Source of the DNA: Pseudomonas antarctica
GTDB lineage: Bacteria; Pseudomonadota; Gammaproteobacteria; Pseudomonadales; Pseudomonadaceae
Assembly: GCF_001647715.1 (NCBI RefSeq)
Contig: NZ_CP015600.1
Location: forward strand, 1,302,001-1,366,000
Length of the DNA stretch: 64,000 bases
Reading direction: 5' to 3'
The translations under genes were made by a program, and so were the position numbers. Position 1 is the first letter of the stretch; every line of letters begins with the position of its first letter. Below the pieces are notes generated by a model. It worked only from the letters and a program-made list of their open reading frames with translations, did no database searches and had not been told where the DNA came from. Shown piece after piece: positions 48,236-55,724 of the stretch.

Positions 48236-49105
48236 ATGGATAGATATATAATGGACGAGAAGGCCTCTTTCAAAAAAACTACACGTCGATCCGGTGGGTT
48301 TCTTACTTGGCAGAATATACGAGACCTTTCTTTGTTGCTTTTGTTTATAGCTATAGCGTATCGCCTAGCTGTAACAAATATGACAATCGATTTGAGCGGG
48401 TTCGGTTTTACAGATTTGCTTAGTTTGATATTGGCGATTTCGGCTATTGTCCTTTCTGCTGCTTTTTATTTTAAGGCGGACGAGTCGTCGAAGAGTTTTT
48501 ATAATAACTCATACGAGTTTACGAAAAACATATCTGAGTTGCTCGGTCGTATCGAAGAAAGGTTCGGTGCGCAGCTAGTTAGTATCAATAAGGGTTATGA
48601 TGATTTAAATAGTAAGTTAAATAGTTCTCCAGAATATTTGGCTTGGATGAGTAAATCTCAGGATGAGGAGATTGAAACGATAAAAAGGGTTGAAGGGGAG
48701 TATCAAACTATAATTGAAGGTCTCATGGAGAAGGCGAAACTGGATGACGCTCAGAAAGCTAATATGAGTGCTCAAATGACTAAGCTGAAATCCGAGGCTG
48801 ATCATGCAAAGTCCGAACTTTCTAAGCTCGTGGAGTCATCAGTTGTAAAGGAAAATGTTTGGAGTGGAGTTAGTGAGAAATTGTTCGATTTTTTGTCAGG
48901 TTTCGTTGGCGAGAAATTTGGCGGGCAACATAAGACGATTTCCTATAGTGCTATAGCAGATCGGTTCAATGCCCTTGCTTCACAAGGTTTTGTTCCTGGT
49001 TGGGTTATTGGTGAAATGTACTCAATAGGCTTCATTAGGGGCGGCGCACTTACTTTAGAGGGGGCCGAAGTGTTAAGCAGGTTTATCTCAAGATTCGCAA
49101 ACTAG
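48236..49105 (+). CDS. AT-rich membrane/coiled-coil protein at prophage edge
   Basis: A 289-residue protein that I do not recognise. Two membrane segments lie at about 31-46 and 59-79, joined by a short loop. A long charged helical region follows (about 85-215: EETIKRVEGEYQTIIEGLMEK and similar), probably a coiled coil. A C-terminal block of about 65 residues resembles a small winged-helix or sensor domain (YSAIADRFNALASQGFVPGW). Base composition is clearly more AT-rich than all neighbours, a sign of recent acquisition. Its end overlaps the integrase end by 18 bases. Starts at 48236 and 48251 are both possible; neither has a good ribosome binding site. Placement suggests a lysogenic-conversion or defence gene; that is inference. 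Confidence 0.75.
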   Translation: MDRYIMDEKASFKKTTRRSGGFLTWQNIRDLSLLLLFIAIAYRLAVTNMTIDLSGFGFTDLLSLILAISAIVLSAAFYFKADESSKSFYNNSYEFTKNISELLGRIEERFGAQLVSINKGYDDLNSKLNSSPEYLAWMSKSQDEEIETIKRVEGEYQTIIEGLMEKAKLDDAQKANMSAQMTKLKSEADHAKSELSKLVESSVVKENVWSGVSEKLFDFLSGFVGEKFGGQHKTISYSAIADRFNALASQGFVPGWVIGEMYSIGFIRGGALTLEGAEVLSRFISRFAN

Positions 49106-50089
49106 TGTCGTCTTGGGCATTTTAGGTGGTAGTCCCACGTTGACTTTACGCAACCTTAGATATCGTTGAGTCATTTTGGCGTCACTGTGGCCGCCGAGCT
49201 TCTGAGCGTCATTGCCTTGGTCGTCGGTGTCGGAGAGGGACTTAGCTCGAAGATCGTGAAGGCTCGCATCCTCTACGCCGGCCTTCCTGCAGCTGATAGC
49301 GAAAGCGTCCTTCACCGAGCTGTAGTGCACCGGCTTTCCACCGCGCGGCGAACAGAACAGGGTAAGCCCACGGATTTTTCTCGGCAGCGCCTTGATCCTG
49401 GCGATAAGGTCTTCCAAGTCATGAGTCATCTGAACCAGCAGCCTGGCGTTCGTCTTCTCCTGTTTGAAGGCTATCCCCTCGGCGCTTATATCGGCCAGGC
49501 GGATAGCAAGGACGTCTCCGATGCGCTGGCCGGTCAGGTAGCACATCTCGTAGATGACCCGCATGTTGTCGCTTGAGTTGGCGCAGATGGCCTGGAATTC
49601 TCCGTGAGTGATGTAGCGATCGCGTTTGTGCTCAAGGTGTCGACGTACGCCGATGCACGGGTTCGAGTCAACGATCTGCTGTTCCAGGGCATAAGTGAAC
49701 ACCGCGCGCAGCACAGAGATAACGCGGTTCGACATATTCGGCGTGTCCGCCATGTGAAGCTTGAGCGCAACGACATGGCGCTGAAGAACCTCGCGGGGTT
49801 CGAAGTCGGCGAAGGTTTCCTTCAGGCGCTCGCAAGCCGCCTCGTACTGTTTGAGCGTGTTGGGCTTGAGTGGAGGCTTGGTCCTGGTGCGCATGTGCTC
49901 GAGCGCATCGTCGATCAGCTTTGGCATTCCGCCCTGGCTACCCTTGTCCAGCAGCTTGGCGTACTCGGCCAGGGATGCCTGGAAGTCGGTGCCCAGGCGC
50001 TTCCACTTGCCTTTGCGGACAAGGTAATAAGCGCCATGCTTCTGGTACATGCACGCCGGCAGGTGCCGGTCCTTCTTGCGCGGACGCAT
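49088..50089 (-). CDS. Phage tyrosine integrase
   Basis: A 333-residue site-specific recombinase. Catalytic residues are visible in order: Arg189 (TGQRIGD), Lys212, His278 and Arg281 (HDLR), His301 (GGHSD) and Tyr310 (QRYLR). An N-terminal arm-binding domain (1-60) and a core-binding SAM-like domain (about 60-155) precede them. It should insert and, with an excisionase, excise the prophage. The leftward orientation toward mutS places the attachment site nearby. Confidence 0.93.
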   Translation of the reverse strand: MRPRKKDRHLPACMYQKHGAYYLVRKGKWKRLGTDFQASLAEYAKLLDKGSQGGMPKLIDDALEHMRTRTKPPLKPNTLKQYEAACERLKETFADFEPREVLQRHVVALKLHMADTPNMSNRVISVLRAVFTYALEQQIVDSNPCIGVRRHLEHKRDRYITHGEFQAICANSSDNMRVIYEMCYLTGQRIGDVLAIRLADISAEGIAFKQEKTNARLLVQMTHDLEDLIARIKALPRKIRGLTLFCSPRGGKPVHYSSVKDAFAISCRKAGVEDASLHDLRAKSLSDTDDQGNDAQKLGGHSDAKMTQRYLRLRKVNVGLPPKMPKTTLVCES

Positions 50090-50100
50090 CGATCTTCACC

Positions 50101-50295
50101 TCAACCCAGCCGAAGCTCCGGCCCCTTCCTTGATTGAATACCACCCAGCCGGCCAATGACAACCTGGCGCAGCACCTTCGGGTGCCCATCACCCCCTACC
50201 GCAAACCCGTAGCGTTCGGCGGTCAGCCACTTTATCTGTGCCCCTGGCTTCTTATAGCCGGTCAGGTCGGCAACTTCCTCTGCTGTCAGAAACAT
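50101..50295 (-). CDS. DUF4224 protein, excisionase-like
   Basis: A 64-residue protein matching the DUF4224 pattern (FLTAEEVADLTGYKKPGAQIKWLTAERYGF). It forms a small winged-helix-like fold found next to phage integrases. It lies 11 bases upstream of the integrase start with AGGAGG before its ATG, and probably controls excision or integrase expression. Repeated GTGTCGCGAC sites lie directly upstream. Confidence 0.8.
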   Translation of the reverse strand: MFLTAEEVADLTGYKKPGAQIKWLTAERYGFAVGGDGHPKVLRQVVIGRLGGIQSRKGPELRLG

Positions 50296-50308
50296 ACCTA
50301 CCTCCTAT

Positions 50309-50351
50309 CGTGTCGCGACACGTTTTCGTTGTGCGTGGATGGTGTCGCGAC
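50309..50351. promoter_or_regulatory. GTGTCGCGAC operator pair before the integrase operon
   Basis: A perfect 14-base palindrome, CGTGTCGCGACACG, lies at 50309-50322. A second GTGTCGCGAC copy lies at 50342-50351, 32 bases (three helical turns) away. They sit 14-56 bases before the DUF4224 start, so they probably bind a regulator of the int-xis transcript. The binding protein is not identified. Confidence 0.6.
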
Positions 50352-50359
50352 CTTGATAA

Positions 50360-50608
50360 TCATTGACGCGTCGCCTTGCCTGGAGGTAGTGCCGGCTTCG
50401 ACTCGATAAAGCTGCTGGCGCTGTTCTCGCCGCCGATGTGGCGGAAGTAGTCGATTTCCACCTTGGCGCTTTCGATCAGCACTCGACTGATGTCGGAGAC
50501 GGAGGTGGCGCGTTGCACCTCCTTGGCCAAGTCCTCATCGGACGCTTCGCGCACAGCCTCAAGTTGCGCAAAGAGGTGGTTCCGCAGATCGCTCAGTTTG
50601 TTCTTCAT
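50360..50608 (-). CDS. Small phage protein of unknown function
   Basis: An 82-residue, mainly helical acidic protein (LRNHLFAQLEAVREASDEDLAKEVQRA). Similar short proteins occur in early operons of many temperate phages, but I know no function. It overlaps the HNH-like gene by four bases and is translated in the same leftward operon. Confidence 0.65.
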   Translation of the reverse strand: MKNKLSDLRNHLFAQLEAVREASDEDLAKEVQRATSVSDISRVLIESAKVEIDYFRHIGGENSASSFIESKPALPPGKATRQ

Positions 50609-51129
50609 GATTTCTTCTCCCGTATTGCTCTCTTGAGGTCTTGCTGGGCCAGGATTACGTCCTGTAGCTCAGTTGGATATTTGCGTACCTGGTTTCGCCT
50701 GCAATGCTCGTCCTTGGTCACCAGCTTGAGGTTGGCCAAGGTCGTGTTCCTGATATTTCCGTCCTCCGCGACAAGCACGCAGTCGTCGGGAACAGGGCCG
50801 TTCGCCTGCTCCCAAACCCAGCGATGCTCCAGCACCCACTTGCCACTGGGCAGCTTCACTCGGATGTAACGTCCGTCATCCCGTCTCTCTCCCGGCTCAA
50901 CCCAGTTGTGGCTTGATGGGCCGAGTGGATATGGCCTGAATCGGGTGGCGCCCGATACTGACTGGTCGCGCTTCAGCCCAAGGTTGGCGGCCTTGTTCTT
51001 GATCTGGCCGGCCGTCTTGCCTACCTTTGCTTCGAGCTCAGTTATAGGCGTCAGCGGGTATAGCTCGGTCAGCAGTGCGACTTCCTGCTCAGTCCACCTC
51101 CGCCCGATACCATCCTCACGCACGACCAT
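50605..51129 (-). CDS. Degenerate HNH-type DNA-binding protein
   Basis: A 174-residue protein. The N-terminal 55 residues look like a Myb/SANT-type HTH (RRWTEQEVALLTELYP, VGKTAGQIKNKAANLGL). The C-terminal part matches the HNH_3 fold: HRWVWEQANGPVP, then DGNIRNTTLANLKLVTKDEH. In active members the stretch before DGN carries one or two His (VHHIDGN); here it reads LVAEDGN. It probably binds DNA without cutting it. Confidence 0.72.
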   Translation of the reverse strand: MVVREDGIGRRWTEQEVALLTELYPLTPITELEAKVGKTAGQIKNKAANLGLKRDQSVSGATRFRPYPLGPSSHNWVEPGERRDDGRYIRVKLPSGKWVLEHRWVWEQANGPVPDDCVLVAEDGNIRNTTLANLKLVTKDEHCRRNQVRKYPTELQDVILAQQDLKRAIREKKS

Positions 51130-51283
51130 GGCCCTGCTGAAAGTGGTCAGCCAACACCCGGCGCGCGTCGATGCCGCACTCAGTGGAGAGGGTCACAATC
51201 CGAAGCACGGTCGTGTTGCGATCCTGCAGGGCAGACCACAGCTCGATCAGGCGCTGGCCCTTGGTTCCGTTGCGGTGGTTCAT
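51116..51283 (-). CDS. Small phage protein of unknown function
   Basis: A 55-residue protein (MNHRNGTKGQRLIELWSAL) with a conserved-looking helical middle (RNTTVLRIVTLSTECGID). It overlaps the HNH-like gene by 14 bases. The start at 51283 is favoured because the longer frame to 51340 runs through the neighbouring gene. No function can be assigned. Confidence 0.5.
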   Translation of the reverse strand: MNHRNGTKGQRLIELWSALQDRNTTVLRIVTLSTECGIDARRVLADHFQQGHGRA

Positions 51284-51681
51284 AGCTGGAACCCCGTTTG
51301 CTGTGGGAGCGGGGTGGTGCCCAATTGCTCGTTTTGGCACATGTAAGTTGCCAGATAGGCCCGTGCCGCTTGGCTTTCGTCGGCGGCGGTGCTGGCGGAC
51401 GCCTGTAGGAGCGAACTATCCGGCAGGCAACTGATCCCTGTACCGGCGATGATCCAGCAGGTGACGCCGCGCACGCTGTCGTGCTGGACGTCGATCAACT
51501 GCTCGCCGGCGGTGGCCTGGCCAGCGATCAGCAGCAGGGTGATGAGGGTGGGAACACTCTTCCCACCCCGCTGGTGCAACCTGAGCCAGCTTCCAGAGAG
51601 GGTGAGCGGAATCCGCCCACCCTTTCGGAAAAGTGGGACAACTTGTCCAACTTTTATTGCCGTCGAGATCAGTCGGCGCAT
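51280..51681 (-). CDS. Predicted exported phage protein
   Basis: A 133-residue protein starting MRRLISTAIKVGQ. An internal hydrophobic stretch ending LLLIAGQATAGEQ looks like a signal sequence with a cut site near residue 60, so the real start may lie further in. The mature part has paired cysteines (TCWIIAGTGISCLPDS) that could form a disulfide. The protein is not recognised. It overlaps the genes on both sides by 4 and 13 bases. Confidence 0.5.
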   Translation of the reverse strand: MRRLISTAIKVGQVVPLFRKGGRIPLTLSGSWLRLHQRGGKSVPTLITLLLIAGQATAGEQLIDVQHDSVRGVTCWIIAGTGISCLPDSSLLQASASTAADESQAARAYLATYMCQNEQLGTTPLPQQTGFQL

Positions 51682-52487
51682 GGGTGCAATTCCTCCAGGT
51701 GAGCCAGGCGCATCGCGTCGTCGACGTTCTTGTCCAGGTCGTGCCCGAAGTAAACGGTGTCGTCGCGAGCCACGCACAGATCGGTGTCGAAGTCGGTTAC
51801 CCGGTCACGGTCGCGGAGCCACTCGTAGCGCCGAGCGTTCGCAGCCATCAGGACGTGATCGTCGATGTTGAACGGCTCGGAAACTGCTACGTTCGTAGCA
51901 TTAAAGGCGGTGGGCACCGAGGTGGTGAAACTACCCGGAATTTGGGTAGTTGATTCAGCCTGTACGGCCCCCGCCAAACTCTCCGGCAAATATTTTTCTA
52001 GGTGATCCTTAAATTTTTCGAGAGGCACCTCGTCTATCAAATGAGACGGGGCATACGGCTTACCCTGGGATAGGTTCAGCACCAGCTCAATCTCGGCCAG
52101 CGCATCCTCCGCTTCGCTCCACATCTCCTCGCTCGGCGCCATACCGTGCCCAGCGACGGCCATCAGTCCGCCCACCTTCACGTCGATACGCTTGAGCAGG
52201 TTCGCCATTACCGGCGCAGCCATGGCCAGGTGCTTGTCCACCTCCAGCGCGGATTCCAGACGTTCGATATCCATGAAGCGCTCGTCGCGCTCCTTACCCA
52301 ACACCATCTGCAGGTCTTCATCGCTGGCGCCGGCGATCACGGCCAGACCGCGACCGATGGACACTGGTGCGCCGAGCTGAACGAACGGTAGGACTTGTTC
52401 CAGGGTTTCGCCTTCCTGCGCTCGCAGAACAACGGTTATGCGCTCAGGTGGCGGCAGTACCTGGGCTTTGGTTTCGATGGCGCTCAT
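51669..52487 (-). CDS. Hypothetical phage protein
   Basis: A 272-residue soluble protein starting MSAIETKAQVLPPPE, with GGAG ahead of the ATG at 52487. The middle is acidic and helical (EEMWSEAEDALAEIELVLNL). The C terminus contains a short module (FNIDDHVLMAANARRYEWLRDRD) that also occurs in other phage early proteins. No catalytic motif is visible. It is co-directional with, and 52 bases after, the SPFH lipoprotein gene. Confidence 0.6.
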   Translation of the reverse strand: MSAIETKAQVLPPPERITVVLRAQEGETLEQVLPFVQLGAPVSIGRGLAVIAGASDEDLQMVLGKERDERFMDIERLESALEVDKHLAMAAPVMANLLKRIDVKVGGLMAVAGHGMAPSEEMWSEAEDALAEIELVLNLSQGKPYAPSHLIDEVPLEKFKDHLEKYLPESLAGAVQAESTTQIPGSFTTSVPTAFNATNVAVSEPFNIDDHVLMAANARRYEWLRDRDRVTDFDTDLCVARDDTVYFGHDLDKNVDDAMRLAHLEELHPCAD

Positions 52488-52539
52488 GCTGATCTCCTGG
52501 CTGACGCCCCATATCTGGGGCATCGCCTCGATTGGTCGG

Positions 52540-53367
52540 TTACTTGCCGATGCCGATGAATGGGGTGGCAGTACCGCTGGTCATGTACACCGGCAGCTTC
52601 CCGTCCCACTTCTCGATCGCGTTGAGTTCAACCACGCCCGGGTTCTTGCGCAGCGCTTCACCGCGGATGTTCAGCGACTCGGCTTCGCCCTGGGCCTTGA
52701 GGATTGCCGCGTCCTTGTCGCCCTGGGCTGCGGCGCGCACCTTGGCGGCTTCGGCCTCGGTCTGGCGCAATTCGTTCTCGCGCTGCTGGGCCTTCTGGGT
52801 GGCGGTGATGCTGTTGTTCAAGGCTTCCACCACCTGGGGCGGCAGCACGATCTCGCCATTCAGGTAGAGCGACTCGACGACGATGCCCTTGCTGTCGAAG
52901 TGCTGTTGCACCTGCTGCTCGATGGCTTTCAGGAATGCTTCTTTGCCTGGCCCGTAAACCTCGGAGGCCTTGACCTTCGAGCCGGCGTTGTTGAAGGCGT
53001 TACGCACCACCTGCGGCACGTTGACCTGGATGATCTCGTCCATCGACTTGCGGTAGGTCTGGAACAGCAAAGGTGCCGCCCCGGGCTTGGCGCGCAGCGT
53101 GATGCCGATGGGCGCGCTGATCGTCATGCCGTCGCGGTCCTGGAACTTGACCTGCTGCAGGTTGAAGTTCTGGGCGAACGTCGGGAACAGGAACAGTTCC
53201 TCGTTCGGCGTCAGCCACTTGTAGCCGACGGTGGCTTCGGTGGGCGCTACCCCTTTGTCGCTACCCATGAGGTTCACGATTACGCCCGTGTAGCCGGCGG
53301 GCACCTTCGAACAGCCCGCCGTGACGGCGAGCAGGCACAGCATTGCAACAGCGGCGATCCGCTTCAT
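52540..53367 (-). CDS. SPFH/prohibitin-like lipoprotein
   Basis: A 275-residue protein with an N-terminal lipoprotein signal; the lipobox is TAGC with Cys19 (MLCLLAVTAGCSK). An SPFH domain spans about 22-190. A charged coiled coil follows (AQQRENELRQTEAEAAKVRAAA at about 195-240), as in prohibitins and HflK/HflC. Host SPFH proteins form large ring cages in membranes. A lipidated one in a phage early operon may modulate host membrane proteases or block a second infection; that is inference. Its start overlaps the small membrane protein gene by four bases. Confidence 0.82.
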   Translation of the reverse strand: MKRIAAVAMLCLLAVTAGCSKVPAGYTGVIVNLMGSDKGVAPTEATVGYKWLTPNEELFLFPTFAQNFNLQQVKFQDRDGMTISAPIGITLRAKPGAAPLLFQTYRKSMDEIIQVNVPQVVRNAFNNAGSKVKASEVYGPGKEAFLKAIEQQVQQHFDSKGIVVESLYLNGEIVLPPQVVEALNNSITATQKAQQRENELRQTEAEAAKVRAAAQGDKDAAILKAQGEAESLNIRGEALRKNPGVVELNAIEKWDGKLPVYMTSGTATPFIGIGK

Positions 53368-53612
53368 TGGTCTTTCTCCGTGGTGTTGGCCGATTGGCCG
53401 GGTTTTGGTGTAGTGATGTGCAGGAACAGGCAGGCCGTGGCGATCAGCCAGACCGCCGTGCCGAAGAAACCGCCGACAACATCAAGGTCGGAACTGCTGC
53501 TGATCAGGTCTCGGGCGGCAAAGAGCAGCCAGCCTGCGAAGGCGCTGATATAGATCAGGATCGAAATCAGCACCTTGAACAACTGGAACGGGGTGATCGG
53601 TTTACGAGTCAT
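53364..53612 (-). CDS. Two-segment small membrane protein
   Basis: An 82-residue protein with two membrane helices (VLISILIYISAFAGWLLFAA and VVGGFFGTAVWLIATACLFL) and a polar tail. It overlaps the SPFH lipoprotein gene by four bases, so the two proteins probably act together at the inner membrane. It is too early in the phage map and too small to call a holin with confidence. Confidence 0.65.
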   Translation of the reverse strand: MTRKPITPFQLFKVLISILIYISAFAGWLLFAARDLISSSSDLDVVGGFFGTAVWLIATACLFLHITTPKPGQSANTTEKDQ

Positions 53613-53676
53613 TCACTTTCTCCAGGTCGAGCAAAGGCCCGCCGCGTTTGTTGGCTTTCGCAGAATTCAGGTTGGG

Positions 53677-54057
53677 TTAAACGGCTTGAGCGGCCTCGAT
53701 GCGGCGTACGGCCACGCGGGTCTCAATGCGGCGCTCGCCTGGGCGGCGGATGCGACCGAACTGTTCAGTGTTGGCTTGTTGAGCGGTGATCACCATGCAC
53801 AGCAGGATCACCAGCGGGCTGATGATCTGGCGCTTGAATGCTTCCAGCACCAGGCCGCGCATCGTCTTGGCGCCCAGCTTGAAGCGGGCGCTGTCGAGAC
53901 GCTTCTCGGCGGTAGTTGGGCTGATGCCCATGACGCGACCAATCTCTTTCACCGTCAGATCGGCAGCGGCCCACAGGGTGGCTTCAAGCTCACGAGGAGC
54001 CAGGCCCATCTTGAGGGTGCCCTGCCAGTTGCCGGCGGTGAGGGTGTTGGTGGTCAT
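53677..54057 (-). CDS. LuxR-type HTH protein with a membrane segment
   Basis: A 126-residue protein. Residues 18-75 form a GerE/LuxR-type helix-turn-helix (LAPRELEATLWAAADLTVKEIG, MGISPTTAEKRLDSARFKLG). A hydrophobic stretch follows (IISPLVILLCMVITAQQ), then a basic tail. The layout suggests a DNA-binding domain anchored to the membrane. It is the first gene of the leftward operon, and a repressor-type site lies right at its promoter. Confidence 0.7.
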   Translation of the reverse strand: MTTNTLTAGNWQGTLKMGLAPRELEATLWAAADLTVKEIGRVMGISPTTAEKRLDSARFKLGAKTMRGLVLEAFKRQIISPLVILLCMVITAQQANTEQFGRIRRPGERRIETRVAVRRIEAAQAV

Positions 54058-54118
54058 GTCTGAAGCTCCATGCTGGGGTGCGATGGAGCAAACTATGCGT
54101 GAATGAATTTATTCAGTC

Positions 54119-54135
54119 AATACGTAAGTGAATAG
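54119..54135 (-). promoter_or_regulatory. Third repressor-type site, before the leftward operon
   Basis: On the minus strand CTATTCACTTACGTATT resembles the arms of the CI/Cro operator at 54927-54965 (CTATTCGCATTTGTATT). It overlaps a candidate promoter with TTGACT and CATAGT 17 bases apart that would serve the gene at 54057. Confidence 0.5.
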
Positions 54136-54150
54136 ATTTTATGCGATTTA

Positions 54151-54879
54151 CTATTTTGCGTACATCGCCCACCAGAAGACATGCCCAAGGATAGCGATCT
54201 GCTGATCCTGCATTTCTTGGAAAGTGTAATCCTCATCCGGATATTCATCGCGATTGAAGCTGCGTAGCCTAAGGCCGGTCGGAAGCCGGAAAACCTGCTT
54301 AACGCGTAGCTGGCCGTTGTGATTAATGGCATAGAGATCGCCGCCAATGATGTCGCCGAGGCTCGTCTTGCCCAGGTCTACACCGACGGTGGCGCCGTCG
54401 CGCAACACTGGAATCATACTGTTGCCGCGAACGGTCACGCACTTAGCTTGATTGAACTGCACACCATTCTTTCGGAGATTCTTTTTTCGAAACCGCAGGG
54501 TTTCGGCTTGATCCTCCTCAATTGCGAACCTGCCAGATCCAGCTGCCAGCTCTACCTCGCGCAAAAAAGGCACCTCGACTTCATCATCATCGAGGGGGGT
54601 GGCCTCGTCCCAAAGACTCAGGTCCGAAATGTCAGTGGATGGTGACCTAGTCGATCTTGTCTCTTTGCCAGTCCACAACCACTCCGCGCTAACACCCAGT
54701 GCTCTGGCAATTTTGTCGATGCTGTCTCGTCGAGGGCTCGCAGAAACACCAGCGCCAATCCTATGGATCGTGGGCTGCGGTACTCCGGATCGGCGTGACA
54801 GCTCAGATGAGGACCATCCTTTCTGATGTAGGGCGGTAAGCATTCGATCGCCAATGGGCATGTTTTCGTCTGTAGACAT
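54151..54879 (-). CDS. CI-like repressor with S24 peptidase domain
   Basis: A 242-residue lysogeny repressor. The N-terminal HTH spans about 8-65 (SSELSRRSGVPQPTIHRIGAG). The C-terminal LexA/S24 domain has catalytic Ser in VRGNSMIPVL and Lys in LRVKQVFRL. Ala-Gly in ELAAGSGRF is the probable self-cleavage point, so RecA-stimulated induction is expected. It is divergent from the Cro-like gene, with paired operators between them. Confidence 0.88.
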   Translation of the reverse strand: MSTDENMPIGDRMLTALHQKGWSSSELSRRSGVPQPTIHRIGAGVSASPRRDSIDKIARALGVSAEWLWTGKETRSTRSPSTDISDLSLWDEATPLDDDEVEVPFLREVELAAGSGRFAIEEDQAETLRFRKKNLRKNGVQFNQAKCVTVRGNSMIPVLRDGATVGVDLGKTSLGDIIGGDLYAINHNGQLRVKQVFRLPTGLRLRSFNRDEYPDEDYTFQEMQDQQIAILGHVFWWAMYAK

Positions 54880-54926
54880 GTGGCTGGCCTATTTGGAAAT
54901 GAATTTCGCAATTGTATTGCTCGCAT

Positions 54927-54965
54927 CTATTCGTATGGGTATTCTAAAAATACAAATGCGAATAG
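54927..54965. promoter_or_regulatory. CI/Cro operator region
   Basis: A 39-base inverted repeat: CTATTCGTATGGGTATTCT on the plus strand faces CTATTCGCATTTGTATTTTT on the minus strand around one central base. It fills the gap between the divergent repressor and Cro-like genes and overlaps both promoters. A related site occurs at 54119-54135. Confidence 0.7.
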
Positions 54966-54974
54966 GTTTGCAAT

Positions 54975-55262
54975 ATGAATCCTCAAGAGGCAATCAGAGC
55001 CCTCTCGGCGCTAGGCATTTCACAATCAGCGATTGCTCGCGACATCGGTGTTAGTCAGCCGACGATTAACCGTGCGGCGAAAGGCGGTGATATTCGTTTC
55101 TCAACGGGCCAGGCAATTCTGGATATGCATGCCAGGTCGCTAGCTTTAAGTGATGCGAAGCTGCCCGCGACCTTGAATCAAATGATGCCTCAGATCCCGA
55201 CCAACGATCAGTCTGGCAAACCCTCTGTTCATCCATCCAGTTCCAGGCGGTCAGCTCCATGA
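54975..55262 (+). CDS. Cro-like regulator
   Basis: A 95-residue protein with an N-terminal HTH (ALGISQSAIARDIGVSQPTINRAAKGG) and a disordered Ser/Pro-rich tail. Position and orientation opposite the CI-like gene identify it as the Cro equivalent that would favour lytic growth. It is followed by a terminator-like hairpin at 55314-55345. Confidence 0.75.
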   Translation: MNPQEAIRALSALGISQSAIARDIGVSQPTINRAAKGGDIRFSTGQAILDMHARSLALSDAKLPATLNQMMPQIPTNDQSGKPSVHPSSSRRSAP

Positions 55263-55313
55263 CGGCCTGTAACCCATTCCAGTTTTTGCTGTCTGGCTGA
55301 CTTTCATCCAGGC

Positions 55314-55345
55314 AATAAAAAACCCGCTGTGGAGGCGGGTTCTTA
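55314..55345 (+). terminator. Early terminator after cro-like gene
   Basis: AAAAAACCCGC-CTGTGGAG-type loop-GCGGGTT lies between the Cro-like gene and the replication operon. It has only a short T run, so partial termination or antitermination control of the early operon is likely. Confidence 0.6.
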
Positions 55346-55400
55346 GTTGCTACCAGTGTGGAGCTGGTGGCTTTGGCACTTCTTCGTTCTGGAGAACGAT

Positions 55401-55724
55401 ATGACGCACCCGAAAAATAGCAACAAACCCACAGTAGTGCAAGAGGCGCTACTCACTGATGGCACTCCTTTTCATGAGCTCTCGCACAGGGAGTATGAAT
55501 CGTCGCTGCTCGAAGTGCGCTGCGGGAAGCCGGCAAAAGAAGCTCTCAATCTTTCCTCGATGCTCATGGGCTCAGCGCTGGAGATCATGGCCAGCCTGAC
55601 CGACGAAGGCATGACCACGAACCATATATACGGTGTGCGTTTCCTAATCGAAGCATCTGCTGCCCTGGTCGATGCCAGCGTTGGCCCTGTCGAGTATGGC
55701 AATCGCCAAGGCGGTGCCCAGTGA
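55401..55724 (+). CDS. DUF3077-like phage protein
   Basis: A 107-residue protein resembling the DUF3077 family common in Pseudomonas and its phages (FHELSHREYESSLLEVRCGKPAKEALNLSSMLMG). The ATG at 55401 has GGAGAA upstream; the longer frame to 55347 is rejected. It is the first gene of the 13-gene rightward operon and overlaps the next by four bases. The function is unknown. Confidence 0.65.
   Translation: MTHPKNSNKPTVVQEALLTDGTPFHELSHREYESSLLEVRCGKPAKEALNLSSMLMGSALEIMASLTDEGMTTNHIYGVRFLIEASAALVDASVGPVEYGNRQGGAQ

Noticed and set aside
53364..53612. Holin
   Set aside because: It has two membrane segments like some holins, but it lies in the early leftward operon coupled to an SPFH lipoprotein, without an endolysin nearby.
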